Assembly: GCA_934317205.1 (NCBI GenBank)
Contig: CAKREL010000023.1
Location: 1 to 25,941, forward strand
Length of the DNA stretch: 25,941 nucleotides
Source of the DNA: an uncultured Eubacterium sp.
Lineage (GTDB): Bacteria; Bacillota; Clostridia; Lachnospirales; Lachnospiraceae
Direction: 5' to 3'
This document shows, piece by piece, positions 1 through 9,964 of this stretch. The notes beneath the pieces are model-generated. The model had not been told where the DNA came from, searched no databases, and saw nothing but the letters and a program-made list of their open reading frames with translations. Position 1 is the first letter of the stretch, and the number at the start of each line of letters is the position of its first letter. The translations under genes and the position numbers were made by a program.

Positions 1-1176
1 CTGGATCACCATGAAGTTTCCGGCAAAAAGATCCTGGCAACAGGAAATGGAAAATGCAATTTTACGAATCTGATGCAGGGGGAGAGTTTTTATCGATGCG
101 ATACCCCTGCCTTTGTATTGCATATTTTGGAACAATTTTCTGCAGCGGATGCAGTGGAGTTTTTTCGTGAAATTGGCGTGTTGACAAAGGAGCGGCAGGG
201 ATACTGTTATCCGCGAAGCGGGCAGGCAGCGACCATTCGAAATGCATTGATGCGCCGTGTGGAAGCATTGAAAATCGATTTATATAATGAAATAGGTATC
301 CGAAAAATCCAACCGGAGAATGGTGGATTTGTTCTGGATACAAAAAGCGGCATGTTTGTGTCAAAAAGTTGTATTCTGGCGACTGGCGGCATGGCATCAC
401 CAAAGACAGGAAGTGATGGAAGTGGTTATATTTATGCAAAAACGATGGGACATACCGTGAAGAAACCGTTGCCTGCACTGACTGCACTGATTGCTGACGC
501 TGGCTGGTTAAAGCAGACAGCAGGTGTCCGGGCAGATGCTTTGGTAAGTCTTTTGGTGGAGGGGGCGTGTGTCGCACAGGATACAGGGGAAGTACAGATG
601 ACAGATTATGGCATTTCCGGTATTCCCGTCTTTCAGGTGAGCCGGTATGCGTCACTGGCATTGGAAGAAAAGCAACGAGTAGAAGTTCTGCTTGATTTTG
701 CACCGGAATATACGAAAGAGGAATTGTGTGACTTCCTGAAAACACAGCTGACACAGGCCACTGCTGAAGAGACATGGAAAGATGTATTGGCAGGAATTAT
801 AAATGAAAAACTCGCAGCGATGCTTTGTGCACAAAAGCATCTGGGTGAGCGCACGATTGCGTCTGTCAATGAGAAAAAAAGGGAGCAGCTGCAGCGGGAA
901 ATGATTCATTTGCTGAAACAGGTGAAACTAACGATAAAAGAAACAAAAGGATTTTCATTTGCACAGGTTACCTGTGGAGGAATTCCTGTGGAGGAACTGA
1001 CTGGACAGATGGAGTCAAGGAAAGTGCAGGGACTTTATTTTGCAGGGGAAATTGTGGATGTAGATGGAATTTGTGGCGGCTACAATCTGCAGTGGGCCTG
1101 GTCCAGTGGAATCGTGGCCGGTAGATCGGCATCCTTATACTGTAAAACCAGAATAGCTGGGACAGAACAAATGTGA
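1..1176 (+). CDS. HI0933/BaiN-family FAD-dependent oxidoreductase (5' end outside window)
   Basis: The frame is open from base 1, so the N-terminus with its FAD-binding GxGxxG lies upstream and the gene is cut only by the window edge. Just inside the window it encodes GNGKCNFTN, a hallmark of the HI0933-like flavoprotein family (also called aminoacetone oxidase or BaiN-like). Later come CILATGGMASPKTGSDG (second nucleotide-binding region) and the C-terminal GLYFAGEIVDVDGICGGYN, where the FAD site closes. An ATG at 73 gives a shorter reading, but the conserved sequence before it shows this is internal. Family members bind FAD; the physiological substrate is usually unknown, and some relatives act on bile-acid intermediates. 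Membership is clear and substrate is not. The next gene encodes another FAD enzyme, followed by mutS. Confidence 0.9.
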   Translation: MDHHEVSGKKILATGNGKCNFTNLMQGESFYRCDTPAFVLHILEQFSAADAVEFFREIGVLTKERQGYCYPRSGQAATIRNALMRRVEALKIDLYNEIGIRKIQPENGGFVLDTKSGMFVSKSCILATGGMASPKTGSDGSGYIYAKTMGHTVKKPLPALTALIADAGWLKQTAGVRADALVSLLVEGACVAQDTGEVQMTDYGISGIPVFQVSRYASLALEEKQRVEVLLDFAPEYTKEELCDFLKTQLTQATAEETWKDVLAGIINEKLAAMLCAQKHLGERTIASVNEKKREQLQREMIHLLKQVKLTIKETKGFSFAQVTCGGIPVEELTGQMESRKVQGLYFAGEIVDVDGICGGYNLQWAWSSGIVAGRSASLYCKTRIAGTEQM

Positions 1177-1262
1177 GTAATGAGAAATGAATACGAACAG
1201 TGATAATACCATCGATGCGAAAAGCAGAATGAAAAAAGAAGCAGGATAATTTGGAGAGATAT

Positions 1263-2864
1263 ATGAATAAGACAATTCGAGTATCACAGATTTCTGTGCC
1301 TCTGGCACATACAAGAGAAGAAATCTTTCAGAAAGCGTGTACGTTGGCACAGATTCCGACAAATAAGGTAATCTTCATGCAGATCATGAAGCAATCTGTG
1401 GATGCCAGAAAAAAAGATGCGCTTACTTATACTTATACAGTACAACTTGTGGTTGATAAGCAGCAGAAGGTTCGAAAGAATCATGCACATGTACAGGAAA
1501 TACAGCCAGTTATCTACCAGATTCCTGAGAAAAAAGACATAGTGCTAAGTGAAAAGCAGACAATCGCAATCATTGGTGCAGGACCAGCCGGTCTGTTTGC
1601 AGCATATTTACTGGCACAGTGTGGTTATTGTCCGGAAATCTATGAACGTGGAAAGGATGTTTCTGCTCGTCAGCAGGATGTGGAGACATTCTGGCGCGGT
1701 GGCAGTCTCAATCGGGAATCTAATGTACAGTTCGGAGAAGGCGGCGCAGGAACATTTTCTGATGGAAAACTAAACACTTTAGTAAAAGATAAATTTGGAC
1801 GCAGTCGTTATGTACTGGAAACATTCGTAAAATTTGGTGCACCGGAGGATATACTCTATGTGGCAAAACCTCATGTAGGAACGGATGTATTGCGTACAGT
1901 TGTAGAACGTATGAGAGAGGAAATCATCCGTCTTGGCGGAATTTTCCATTTTTCAACGAAAATGACAGATTTACATATAAGAAATGGACAGGTTTCCGAA
2001 ATTCAGCTGAATCACAGAGAATGGAGAACTGTTTCCGGTGTAGTACTTGCCATCGGACACAGTGCCAGAGACACTTTTCAGATGTTGTATGAGCGGCAGG
2101 TTCCTATGGCAGCAAAATCTTTTGCAGTTGGTATGCGTGTGGAACATCCGCAGCATATGATCAACGAGAGTCAGTACGGAACGGATGCGGATATGACATT
2201 ACTGCCAACAGCAGCTTACAAACTGACCCATCAGGCTTCTAATGGAAGAGGCGTGTATTCCTTCTGTATGTGTCCGGGTGGATACGTGGTTAATGCGTCT
2301 TCAGAGGAAAAACGTCTGGCGGTAAATGGTATGAGTTACCGGAAACGTGACAGCCATAATGCGAACAGCGCCATTATTATTTCAGTGACGCCGGAGGATT
2401 ATCCAAATTCTTGGCATCCTCTTTCTGGTGTAGCATTTCAGCGGGAACTGGAGGAGCGTGCATGGAACCTTGCAGAAGGCAAAGTTCCACAGCAACTGTT
2501 TGGCGATTTTGAACAGGGAAAAAAAAGCGCAGGATATGGAGCTTTTGAAAGCTGTGTGAAAGGACAACACGAGTTTGCCAATTTGAGAGAAATCTTTCCG
2601 GAAGCATTGAACGAGGCGTTCTGTGAGGGAATGCATGCTTATGGAAGAAAAATTGCAGGATTTGACCGGGTAGACTGCATTTTGTCCGGTGTGGAAAGTC
2701 GTACATCCTCTCCGGTTCGGATTCACAGGGATGAAAGCTTTCAAAGTGAGATCTGTGGACTGTATCCATGTGGAGAAGGAGCAGGATATGCCGGAGGCAT
2801 TATGTCTGCTGCCATGGACGGATTAAAAGTGGCAGAGGCTATCATACAGCAGGAGATGAAGTAA
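1263..2864 (+). CDS. Uncharacterised NAD(P)/FAD-dependent dehydrogenase (COG2509-like)
   Basis: This 533-residue flavoprotein has about 100 N-terminal residues with no motif I recognise, followed by a Rossmann dinucleotide-binding motif IIGAGPAG (about residues 103-110). FGEGGAGTFSDGKL and a C-terminal GLYPCGEGAGYAGGI, both typical of the uncharacterised COG2509 FAD dehydrogenases, come later. I chose the ATG at 1263 because GGAG (1253-1256) lies 6 bases upstream; a TTG at 1251 in the same frame would add four residues. The stop codon directly abuts the ATG of mutS, so the two are surely co-transcribed and probably translationally coupled. The reaction is unknown. The protein is soluble and cytoplasmic as far as can be seen. 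Confidence 0.88.
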   Translation: MNKTIRVSQISVPLAHTREEIFQKACTLAQIPTNKVIFMQIMKQSVDARKKDALTYTYTVQLVVDKQQKVRKNHAHVQEIQPVIYQIPEKKDIVLSEKQTIAIIGAGPAGLFAAYLLAQCGYCPEIYERGKDVSARQQDVETFWRGGSLNRESNVQFGEGGAGTFSDGKLNTLVKDKFGRSRYVLETFVKFGAPEDILYVAKPHVGTDVLRTVVERMREEIIRLGGIFHFSTKMTDLHIRNGQVSEIQLNHREWRTVSGVVLAIGHSARDTFQMLYERQVPMAAKSFAVGMRVEHPQHMINESQYGTDADMTLLPTAAYKLTHQASNGRGVYSFCMCPGGYVVNASSEEKRLAVNGMSYRKRDSHNANSAIIISVTPEDYPNSWHPLSGVAFQRELEERAWNLAEGKVPQQLFGDFEQGKKSAGYGAFESCVKGQHEFANLREIFPEALNEAFCEGMHAYGRKIAGFDRVDCILSGVESRTSSPVRIHRDESFQSEICGLYPCGEGAGYAGGIMSAAMDGLKVAEAIIQQEMK

Positions 2865-5522
2865 ATGGAGATAAATGTAGCAGAATTGACACCCATGATG
2901 CAAAAATATATGGAAACAAAGCAGGAATATAAAGACTGCATCTTATTTTATCGTCTGGGTGATTTTTATGAAATGTTTTTTGATGATGCGCTGACGGCAT
3001 CCAGGGAGCTGGAGATCACGCTGACTGGTAAAAGCTGCGGATTAAAAGAGCGTGCACCGATGTGTGGTGTGCCGTTTCATGCTGTGGAAGGATATTTAAA
3101 TAAGCTTGTATCCAAAGGTTATAAAGTTGCTATCTGTGAGCAGGTGGAGGATCCAAAGCAGGCAAAAGGTCTGGTAAAAAGAGAAGTAACCAGAATCGTC
3201 ACACCTGGAACAAACCTGGATACCAATGCCCTGGATGAGACAAAGAATAACTACATCATGTGCATCGTGTATGTCGATAATAAATATGGTGTGTCCGTGG
3301 CAGATGTCACTACCGGTGCTTATTATGTGACAGAACTGGATTCAGAGCGCAAACTGTTAGATGAAATTAGTAAATACATGCCATCCGAGATTATTTCAAA
3401 TGAGGCATTTTTTGTCAGTGGCATTGATCTGGAAGACCTGCGACACAGACTTGGCATTACAATGTATTCTCTGGAAGCATGGTATTTTGGAGATGAACTG
3501 GCAGAAAATACGTTAAAAGAACATTTCCATGTAACTTCTCTGGATGGACTTGGACTTAGTGATTATAACTGCGGTGTAATTGCCGCCGGTGCCTTGTTGA
3601 AGTATTTATATGAGACCCAGAAAACGACGCTAGATCACATGACCAGTATAGAACCATATTCCACGGGGAAATTTATGGTACTTGACAGTTCAACCAGAAG
3701 AAATCTGGAGCTTGTGGAGACATTGCGTGAAAAACAAAAGCGTGGTTCTTTACTCTGGGTATTGGATAAAACAAGAACTGCCATGGGAGCCAGAATGCTT
3801 CGAGCCAGCCTGGAGCAGCCACTTATCGACAAAAAACAGATTGAAGCAAGACTGGATGCTGTGGAAGAACTGAAAAATAATATGATTTGCAGGGAAGAAC
3901 TGCGTGAGTATTTAAATCCAATCTATGATCTTGAGCGTCTGATCAGTCGTGTGGTTTATCAGACTGCAAATCCAAGAGATTTGATTGCTTTCCGTTCTTC
4001 TCTTGAGATGCTGCCAGCTATCAAGACACTATTGCAAGATCTGAATACACCGCAGTTACGGGAACTGGATGATAAACTTGATCCATTAAAAGATCTTTAT
4101 GACCTGATTTGTCAGTCCATTGAGGATGAGCCACCAATTTCCATTCGTGAAGGTGGCATGATCAAGAGTGGTTATAATGAGCAAGTGGATCATTTGCGCA
4201 GTGCCAAAACGGAGGGCAAAACATGGCTGGCCAGAATTGAAGAGGACGAGCGGGAAAAGACAGGTATCAAGAATCTGAGAATCAAATTTAATAAAGTATT
4301 TGGTTATTATCTGGAAGTTACAAACTCTTACAAAGATCTTGTGCCGGAATACTATACAAGAAAGCAGACATTAACCAATGCGGAACGTTATATCACACCG
4401 GAATTAAAAGAACTGGAAGAGACAATTCTTGGAGCGGAGGAGAAACTGACGGCATTGGAATATGACATTTTTTGCCAGATCCGTAATACCATCGCCGATC
4501 AGGTTGTCCGTATTCAGGATACGGCAAAAGCCATTGCAGCTCTGGATGTATTTGCCTCATTAGCTGTTGTGGCAGATCAGAATGATTATACTAGACCCAA
4601 AATTAATGAAAAAGGGATTCTGGATATCAAAGGCGGTCGCCATCCGGTGGTAGAAAAAATGATTGATAACGATATGTTTATTTCCAATGATACTTATCTG
4701 GATAACAAAAATAATCGTATTGCAATTATTACCGGACCTAATATGGCAGGAAAATCTACATATATGCGTCAGAATGCCCTGATTGTTTTGATGGCGCAGA
4801 TTGGAAGTTTCGTCCCGGCACAAACTGCAAATATCGGCATCGTAGATCGCATTTTTACCCGTGTGGGGGCTTCCGATGACCTGGCATCAGGACAGAGTAC
4901 TTTTATGGTCGAAATGAACGAAGTGGCAAATATTCTGAGAAATGCTACAAGCAGCAGTCTTCTGATTCTCGACGAGATTGGCCGAGGCACAAGTACCATT
5001 GACGGATTATCTATTGCCTGGGCGGTAGTAGAATATATCAGCAATCCGAAGATTCTTGGGGCAAAGACACTATTTGCAACACATTATCATGAACTGACAG
5101 AGCTGGAAGGTAAACTCTCTAATGTCAATAACTACTGTATTGCAGTAAAAGAAAAGGGCGATGATATCGTATTTTTACGAAAAATTGTATCCGGCGGTGC
5201 TGACAGAAGTTATGGTATACAGGTCGCGAAACTGGCAGGCGTTCCAGATCCTGTGATAGAACGGGCTAAAGCAATCTGTGAAGAACTGGAACAGGCAAAT
5301 ATGAGCAATCTGACAGCAAATCTGTCGGACATACCAGTTCAGCATAAAGCCAAGAAGAAGCAGCCGGACGATGTGGATCTGTCACAGATGTCACTGTTTG
5401 ATACAGTAAAAGATGATGATATTATTGAGGAAATCCGGGAAATTGATCTGACAAACATGACTCCATTTGAAGCCATGAATAAATTATATGAAATCCAGAA
5501 TAAAATTAGAAATCGCTGGTAG
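2865..5522 (+). CDS. mutS: DNA mismatch repair ATPase MutS
   Basis: MutS recognises base mismatches and small loops and recruits MutL. The 885-residue protein is full length (E. coli has 853). Phe34-Tyr35-Glu36 in GDFYE is the mismatch-reading Phe-x-Glu motif. Walker A is GPNMAGKST (624-632), Walker B ends at Asp703-Glu704 in LILDEIGRGTST, and ATHYHEL follows. Near the C-terminus QMSLF (841-845) matches the consensus sliding-clamp binding peptide. The ATG at 2865 directly follows the previous stop codon, with AGGAG at 2851-2855. mutL starts 9 bases after the stop codon, giving the usual mutSL pair. Confidence 0.98.
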   Translation: MEINVAELTPMMQKYMETKQEYKDCILFYRLGDFYEMFFDDALTASRELEITLTGKSCGLKERAPMCGVPFHAVEGYLNKLVSKGYKVAICEQVEDPKQAKGLVKREVTRIVTPGTNLDTNALDETKNNYIMCIVYVDNKYGVSVADVTTGAYYVTELDSERKLLDEISKYMPSEIISNEAFFVSGIDLEDLRHRLGITMYSLEAWYFGDELAENTLKEHFHVTSLDGLGLSDYNCGVIAAGALLKYLYETQKTTLDHMTSIEPYSTGKFMVLDSSTRRNLELVETLREKQKRGSLLWVLDKTRTAMGARMLRASLEQPLIDKKQIEARLDAVEELKNNMICREELREYLNPIYDLERLISRVVYQTANPRDLIAFRSSLEMLPAIKTLLQDLNTPQLRELDDKLDPLKDLYDLICQSIEDEPPISIREGGMIKSGYNEQVDHLRSAKTEGKTWLARIEEDEREKTGIKNLRIKFNKVFGYYLEVTNSYKDLVPEYYTRKQTLTNAERYITPELKELEETILGAEEKLTALEYDIFCQIRNTIADQVVRIQDTAKAIAALDVFASLAVVADQNDYTRPKINEKGILDIKGGRHPVVEKMIDNDMFISNDTYLDNKNNRIAIITGPNMAGKSTYMRQNALIVLMAQIGSFVPAQTANIGIVDRIFTRVGASDDLASGQSTFMVEMNEVANILRNATSSSLLILDEIGRGTSTIDGLSIAWAVVEYISNPKILGAKTLFATHYHELTELEGKLSNVNNYCIAVKEKGDDIVFLRKIVSGGADRSYGIQVAKLAGVPDPVIERAKAICEELEQANMSNLTANLSDIPVQHKAKKKQPDDVDLSQMSLFDTVKDDDIIEEIREIDLTNMTPFEAMNKLYEIQNKIRNRW

Positions 5523-5531
5523 GAGGCATAT

Positions 5532-7529
5532 ATGCCACAAATAGAAGTATTAGACGAACAAACCATAGATAAAATTGCGGCGGGCGAGGTAGTGGAACGT
5601 CCGTCTTCTGTTGTAAAAGAGCTCGTGGAAAATGCTATTGATGCGAAGGCTTCAGCCATCACTGTGGAAATTAAAGAAGGAGGAACTTCTCTGATCAGGA
5701 TTACAGATAACGGGTGCGGGATTGAAGCAGAGCAGATTCCAATTGCTTTTTACAGGCATTCAACAAGTAAGATTCGAAAAGTAGAAGATCTGATGCGTAT
5801 TTCTTCTCTTGGATTCCGCGGTGAGGCTCTGTCAAGTATTGCAGCAGTAGCTCAGGTAGAGCTGATCACAAAGACACCGGAGCAGTTTACCGGAAGCAGG
5901 TATCTGATTGAGGGCGGAAAAGAAATCTCACTGGAAGAGATTGGTGCACCAAATGGAACAACGTTTTTAGTAAAAAATTTATTTTATAACACGCCGGTGC
6001 GTCGGAAATTTCTAAAATCAACCCAAACGGAGGCAGGATATGTCAATGATCTGATGGAGCGGATGGCACTGTCACATCCGGATGTATCTTTTAAATTTAT
6101 TAATAATGGACAGATCCGTTTGCATACTTCCGGAAACGGAGAGTTAAAAGATATCATTTACCATATTTATGGCCGGGATATCGCAGCAAATCTATTGGAT
6201 ATTCATGGGGAATATGAAGGTTTTTGTGTAGATGGCTATATAGGAAAACCAATTATAGCCAGAGGAAACAGAAATTTTGAAAGCTATTTCATTAATGGTC
6301 GTTATATAAAAAGCAGCTTGATTGCAAAATCACTGGAAGACGGATATCGGGGATTTATGATGCAGCATAAATATCCATTTACAGTTTTGACGATCTCGTT
6401 GGACGGAACGCTGGTGGATGTAAATGTTCATCCGAATAAGATGGAAATGAGATTTTCTAATGGGGAAATGTTGTATCAGCAGTTAATGGCATTGATTTCC
6501 GGACGACTTCGGGAAAGTGAACTGATTCCGAAAGTGGCGGTTCATGAAGAAAAAATGTCAGCGAAGCATGTGGAAATTCCACAGGAAGCTGCTCCGGAAC
6601 CATTTGAGACAAAGCGTCTGGAGCGTCTGCGTGCAGAAGTAGCAAAAGATAGCCCATACGAACGGAAATATCCAAAGAGGGATCCACTGGCAGGAAGAAC
6701 GGCGCAACAGACAATCGAAGTGGAAAGTGCTCATCAAGCGATAGCGCGAGAACAGATTGCATTTGCTACAAAAGAAAAAGAAAAAACAGAGCCGATCATT
6801 TCCACCCCGGTGCAGCAGAATTTATTTGAAGTAGCTAATCAGGAGGCAGGAGAATATTCAACTACAAATGTAATACAGAAAAACGCCGCTACTGATTTTG
6901 AAACAAATACTGACAGACAGGAAGAATTGAAATTGCTCTCAAAGCAGGCCAGACCACAACATCGCATTATCGGATCGTTGTTTGATACCTACTGGCTTGT
7001 AGAATTTCAGGATCAGTTTTATATGATCGATCAGCATGCCGCACATGAAAAAGTGCTGTTTGAGCGTACGATGAAAGCTTATCATGAAAAAGAATTTACT
7101 TCTCAGATGATCAGCCCGCCAATAATCCTTTCACTGACAATGCAGGAAGAAAATCTTTTAAAGAAGTTTTTGCCTGAATTTGAGAAACTGGGGTATGAAA
7201 TTGAACATTTTGGCGGTAAGGAATATACTGTAAATGCAGTTCCAGGCAATTTATATGGTTTGAACGGACAGAGCCTGCTTCTGGAACTTATGGATGGACT
7301 TGGGGAAATGTCCGAGAAGGATACGCCGGATATGGTGGTAGAAAAGATAGCAAGCATGTCCTGTAAAGCCGCCGTAAAAGGAAATCAGAAACTATCCAGA
7401 GCGGAGATTGATCATTTAATTGATGAACTTCTGACACTACAAAATCCATATTTCTGCCCACATGGCAGACCGGTGATCGTGTCAATGACTAAATATGAGA
7501 TTGAAAAGAAGTTTAAGAGAATTGTATAG
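5532..7529 (+). CDS. mutL: DNA mismatch repair protein MutL (endonuclease type)
   Basis: MutL couples MutS recognition to strand removal. The N-terminal GHKL ATPase is intact: ELVENAIDAKA, DNGCGI, STSKI and GFRGEALSSI. After a variable, charged linker (about residues 340-460), the C-terminal domain carries DQHAAHEKVLFE starting at Asp500. This is the metal-binding endonuclease motif seen in bacteria without MutH. CPHGRP (642-647) is the second metal-site motif. The protein should therefore nick DNA itself. The linker contains QQNLF (428-432), which resembles a clamp-binding peptide. AGGAGG at 5521-5526 overlaps the mutS stop codon and gives good spacing to the ATG. At 665 residues the length is normal. 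Confidence 0.98.
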   Translation: MPQIEVLDEQTIDKIAAGEVVERPSSVVKELVENAIDAKASAITVEIKEGGTSLIRITDNGCGIEAEQIPIAFYRHSTSKIRKVEDLMRISSLGFRGEALSSIAAVAQVELITKTPEQFTGSRYLIEGGKEISLEEIGAPNGTTFLVKNLFYNTPVRRKFLKSTQTEAGYVNDLMERMALSHPDVSFKFINNGQIRLHTSGNGELKDIIYHIYGRDIAANLLDIHGEYEGFCVDGYIGKPIIARGNRNFESYFINGRYIKSSLIAKSLEDGYRGFMMQHKYPFTVLTISLDGTLVDVNVHPNKMEMRFSNGEMLYQQLMALISGRLRESELIPKVAVHEEKMSAKHVEIPQEAAPEPFETKRLERLRAEVAKDSPYERKYPKRDPLAGRTAQQTIEVESAHQAIAREQIAFATKEKEKTEPIISTPVQQNLFEVANQEAGEYSTTNVIQKNAATDFETNTDRQEELKLLSKQARPQHRIIGSLFDTYWLVEFQDQFYMIDQHAAHEKVLFERTMKAYHEKEFTSQMISPPIILSLTMQEENLLKKFLPEFEKLGYEIEHFGGKEYTVNAVPGNLYGLNGQSLLLELMDGLGEMSEKDTPDMVVEKIASMSCKAAVKGNQKLSRAEIDHLIDELLTLQNPYFCPHGRPVIVSMTKYEIEKKFKRIV

Positions 7530-7571
7530 AACAAATAGTATTTATATTAAAATTAGAGACAGTGAAACATT

Positions 7572-8528
7572 ATGAAAGAACAGAAAAAGCAACCATTATT
7601 AATATTGACAGGTCCGACTGCTGTAGGAAAAACAGATCTGTCCATTGCACTGGCAAAAAAAATCAACGGTGCTGTAATTTCAGCGGATTCCATGCAGGTA
7701 TATCGTGGTATGGATATTGGTTCTGCTAAAGTGACACGGGAAGAAATGCAGGGCGTACCACATTATCTGATCGATGTGCTGAATCCGGAAGATGAATTTC
7801 ATGTTGTCCGTTTCCAGGAGATGGCAAAGTCTGCACTACAGGAAATTTACGCAAAAAAGCAAATACCAATTATCGCAGGTGGCACGGGATTTTATATTCA
7901 GGCGTTGTTGTATGATATTGACTTTACAGAGCAGGATGAAGATACTGAATTGAGGGCGCATTTTGCTGCGTTGGCGAAGGAACATGGAAATGAATATCTG
8001 CATGAGATGTTGCGCAGGGTTGACCCGGCTTCAGCTAAGATCATTCATGCAAATAATGTGAAACGGACAATCCGTGCTCTGGAATATTTTGAAAAAACAG
8101 GGCAAACTATTTCCAAACACAATGAACAGGAGCGTGCAAAGGAATCGCCTTATGATTTCCGATATTTTGTGCTGACAGATGAACGAGCCCATCTGTATGA
8201 ACGCATTGATCATCGGGTGGATCTTATGTTGGAAGCAGGTCTGGTAGATGAAGTAAAATGCTTGAGAGAGCAGGGATGTCACAAGGGAATGGTTTCCATG
8301 CAGGGACTTGGATATAAAGAGATTCTTTCCTGGTTAGACGGAGAAATTTCCTATGAGGAGGCCATATACTTGTTGAAACGGGATACCAGACATTTTGCAA
8401 AACGTCAGCTGACATGGTTTCGCAGAGAGCGAGATGTCATCTGGCTGAATAAATGCGATTATGATTACGAAGATTCCAGAATTCTGGAAGAAATTTTAAA
8501 TATAATTACAGCTGGAGGATGGTTATGA
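7572..8528 (+). CDS. miaA: tRNA dimethylallyltransferase MiaA
   Basis: MiaA transfers a dimethylallyl group to A37 of tRNAs that read UNN codons. The 318-residue protein starts with the P-loop GPTAVGKT (14-21), then SADSMQVYRGMDIGSAK with the catalytic Asp39, and GGTGFYIQALLYDIDF. RQLTWFRRE near the end is also typical. The 42-base gap after mutL is AT-rich and only a weak GAGA precedes the ATG, so initiation may be modest. The mutS-mutL-miaA order is common in bacteria. The stop codon overlaps the next gene's start in an ATGA arrangement. Confidence 0.97.
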   Translation: MKEQKKQPLLILTGPTAVGKTDLSIALAKKINGAVISADSMQVYRGMDIGSAKVTREEMQGVPHYLIDVLNPEDEFHVVRFQEMAKSALQEIYAKKQIPIIAGGTGFYIQALLYDIDFTEQDEDTELRAHFAALAKEHGNEYLHEMLRRVDPASAKIIHANNVKRTIRALEYFEKTGQTISKHNEQERAKESPYDFRYFVLTDERAHLYERIDHRVDLMLEAGLVDEVKCLREQGCHKGMVSMQGLGYKEILSWLDGEISYEEAIYLLKRDTRHFAKRQLTWFRRERDVIWLNKCDYDYEDSRILEEILNIITAGGWL

Positions 8529-9844
8529 CAGAAGAACTGATCAGACAAAAATACCTTGACATGGGTATTTCAAAAGAAGTATACAAATTTGGAACAGAAA
8601 TTGAGAAAACGTTAAAAGATCGTTTTGATAAAATAGATGAAACAGCAGAATATAACCAGTTAAAAGTAGTGCATGCCATGCAGAAATGCAGAGTGAGTGC
8701 AGAGTGTTTTCAATCAACCAGTGGTTACGGATATAATGATATAGGTCGTGATACTTTAGAGGAAGTATATGCAGAGTGTTTTCATGGAGAAGCTGCTCTA
8801 GTGCGCCCGCAGATCACTTGCGGTACCCATGCGCTGGCACTTGCTCTCATGTCTAATCTACGCCCGGGAGATGAACTTCTTTCTCCGGTTGGGAAACCTT
8901 ATGATACGCTGGAAGAAGTGATTGGAATCCGTCCATCCCAAGGGTCTCTGGCTGAGTATGGAATTACATACCGTCAGGTAGATCTATTGAATAATCGTGA
9001 CTTTGACTTTGATGGTATCCGCGCAGCTATCAATGAAAAAACAAAAGTGGTGACCATTCAACGATCCAAAGGATATGAGACACGACCAACATTATCTGTG
9101 GAAAAGATTCGTGAACTGATCACTTTCATCAAATCTATAAAACCAGATGTAATTTGTATGGTAGATAATTGTTATGGAGAATTTGTGGAGGATCGTGAGC
9201 CGCTGGAAGTAGGTGCAGATATGATCGTTGGATCTTTAATCAAAAATCTTGGTGGCGGTCTGGCACCAATTGGCGGTTATATCGTTGGAAAGAAAGAGTG
9301 TGTGGACAATGCCGCATATCGTCTTACTTCTCCGGGGCTTGGTAAAGAAGTAGGTGCATCTCTCGGTGTAATCCAGAGTTTCTATCAGGGGTTGTTTCAG
9401 GCTCCAACTGTTGTATCCGGCGCATTAAAAGGAGCTATTTTTGCAGCAAATATTTTTGAAAAAATTGGTTTCCCTGTCATTCCAAACAGTACAGAATCCC
9501 GCCATGATATTATTCAGGCTGTAACATTTGGCTGTCCGGAAGGAGTTATTGCATTCTGCCAGGGAATTCAGGCAGCTGCACCGGTAGATTCTTATGTAAC
9601 ACCTGAACCATGGGATATGCCTGGATATGATAGTCAGGTCATCATGGCAGCAGGAGCATTCGTACAGGGATCTTCTATTGAGCTAAGTGCTGACGGACCA
9701 ATTAAACCACCGTATGCTGTATATTTTCAAGGTGGTCTGACCTGGTATCATGCAAAGCTTGGCATTTTGATGGCATTGCAGAAATTAGTAGATGCAGAAA
9801 TTGTAACAGCAGACTTTACAGTGAAGGATTTGGCAGATTTGTAA
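8525..9844 (+). CDS. PLP-dependent enzyme, aluminium resistance / methionine gamma-lyase family (YnbB-like)
   Basis: This 439-residue protein is a fold-type I PLP enzyme related to B. subtilis YnbB. The likely Schiff-base lysine is Lys240 in GSLIKNLGGG, followed by GGYIVG; VDNCYGEF upstream supplies the cofactor-contacting Asp. These motifs match the family named 'aluminium resistance protein' or 'methionine gamma-lyase family'. Its substrate has not been firmly established to my knowledge. I chose the ATG at 8525, which overlaps the miaA stop codon as ATGA, because GGAGG (8514-8518) sits 6 bases upstream. The ATG at 8519 directly touches that site and is too close. A miaA-linked position is typical for this family in Firmicutes. 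Confidence 0.9.
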   Translation: MTEELIRQKYLDMGISKEVYKFGTEIEKTLKDRFDKIDETAEYNQLKVVHAMQKCRVSAECFQSTSGYGYNDIGRDTLEEVYAECFHGEAALVRPQITCGTHALALALMSNLRPGDELLSPVGKPYDTLEEVIGIRPSQGSLAEYGITYRQVDLLNNRDFDFDGIRAAINEKTKVVTIQRSKGYETRPTLSVEKIRELITFIKSIKPDVICMVDNCYGEFVEDREPLEVGADMIVGSLIKNLGGGLAPIGGYIVGKKECVDNAAYRLTSPGLGKEVGASLGVIQSFYQGLFQAPTVVSGALKGAIFAANIFEKIGFPVIPNSTESRHDIIQAVTFGCPEGVIAFCQGIQAAAPVDSYVTPEPWDMPGYDSQVIMAAGAFVQGSSIELSADGPIKPPYAVYFQGGLTWYHAKLGILMALQKLVDAEIVTADFTVKDLADL

Positions 9845-9917
9845 AAAAAACTTCATAAAATTTTAAGAGAATTACAAAAAAGTTCGTATTTTTCATGTAT
9901 ACAGAAAAAAAAAATTA

Positions 9918-9926
9918 TGCTATGAT
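9918..9926 (+). promoter_or_regulatory. Extended -10 promoter of the radC-mre operon
   Basis: The motif TGCTATGAT is an extended -10 element (TGn directly before TATGAT at 9921-9926). No good -35 box lies 17 bases upstream, which is usual when the TGn extension is present. A transcription start near 9933 would give a leader of about 30 bases before radC. The flanking sequence is very A/T-rich, including runs of eight to ten A. Confidence 0.6.
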
Positions 9927-9964
9927 ATCTACGACTGCATAGAGAGAGTAGAACAGGAAGGCTT

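Noticed and set aside
62..775. Long minus-strand open frame of 237 codons inside the first gene
   Set aside because: It lies opposite a gene with clear family motifs, has no recognisable domain and no ribosome binding site; it is a shadow of the plus-strand coding frame.
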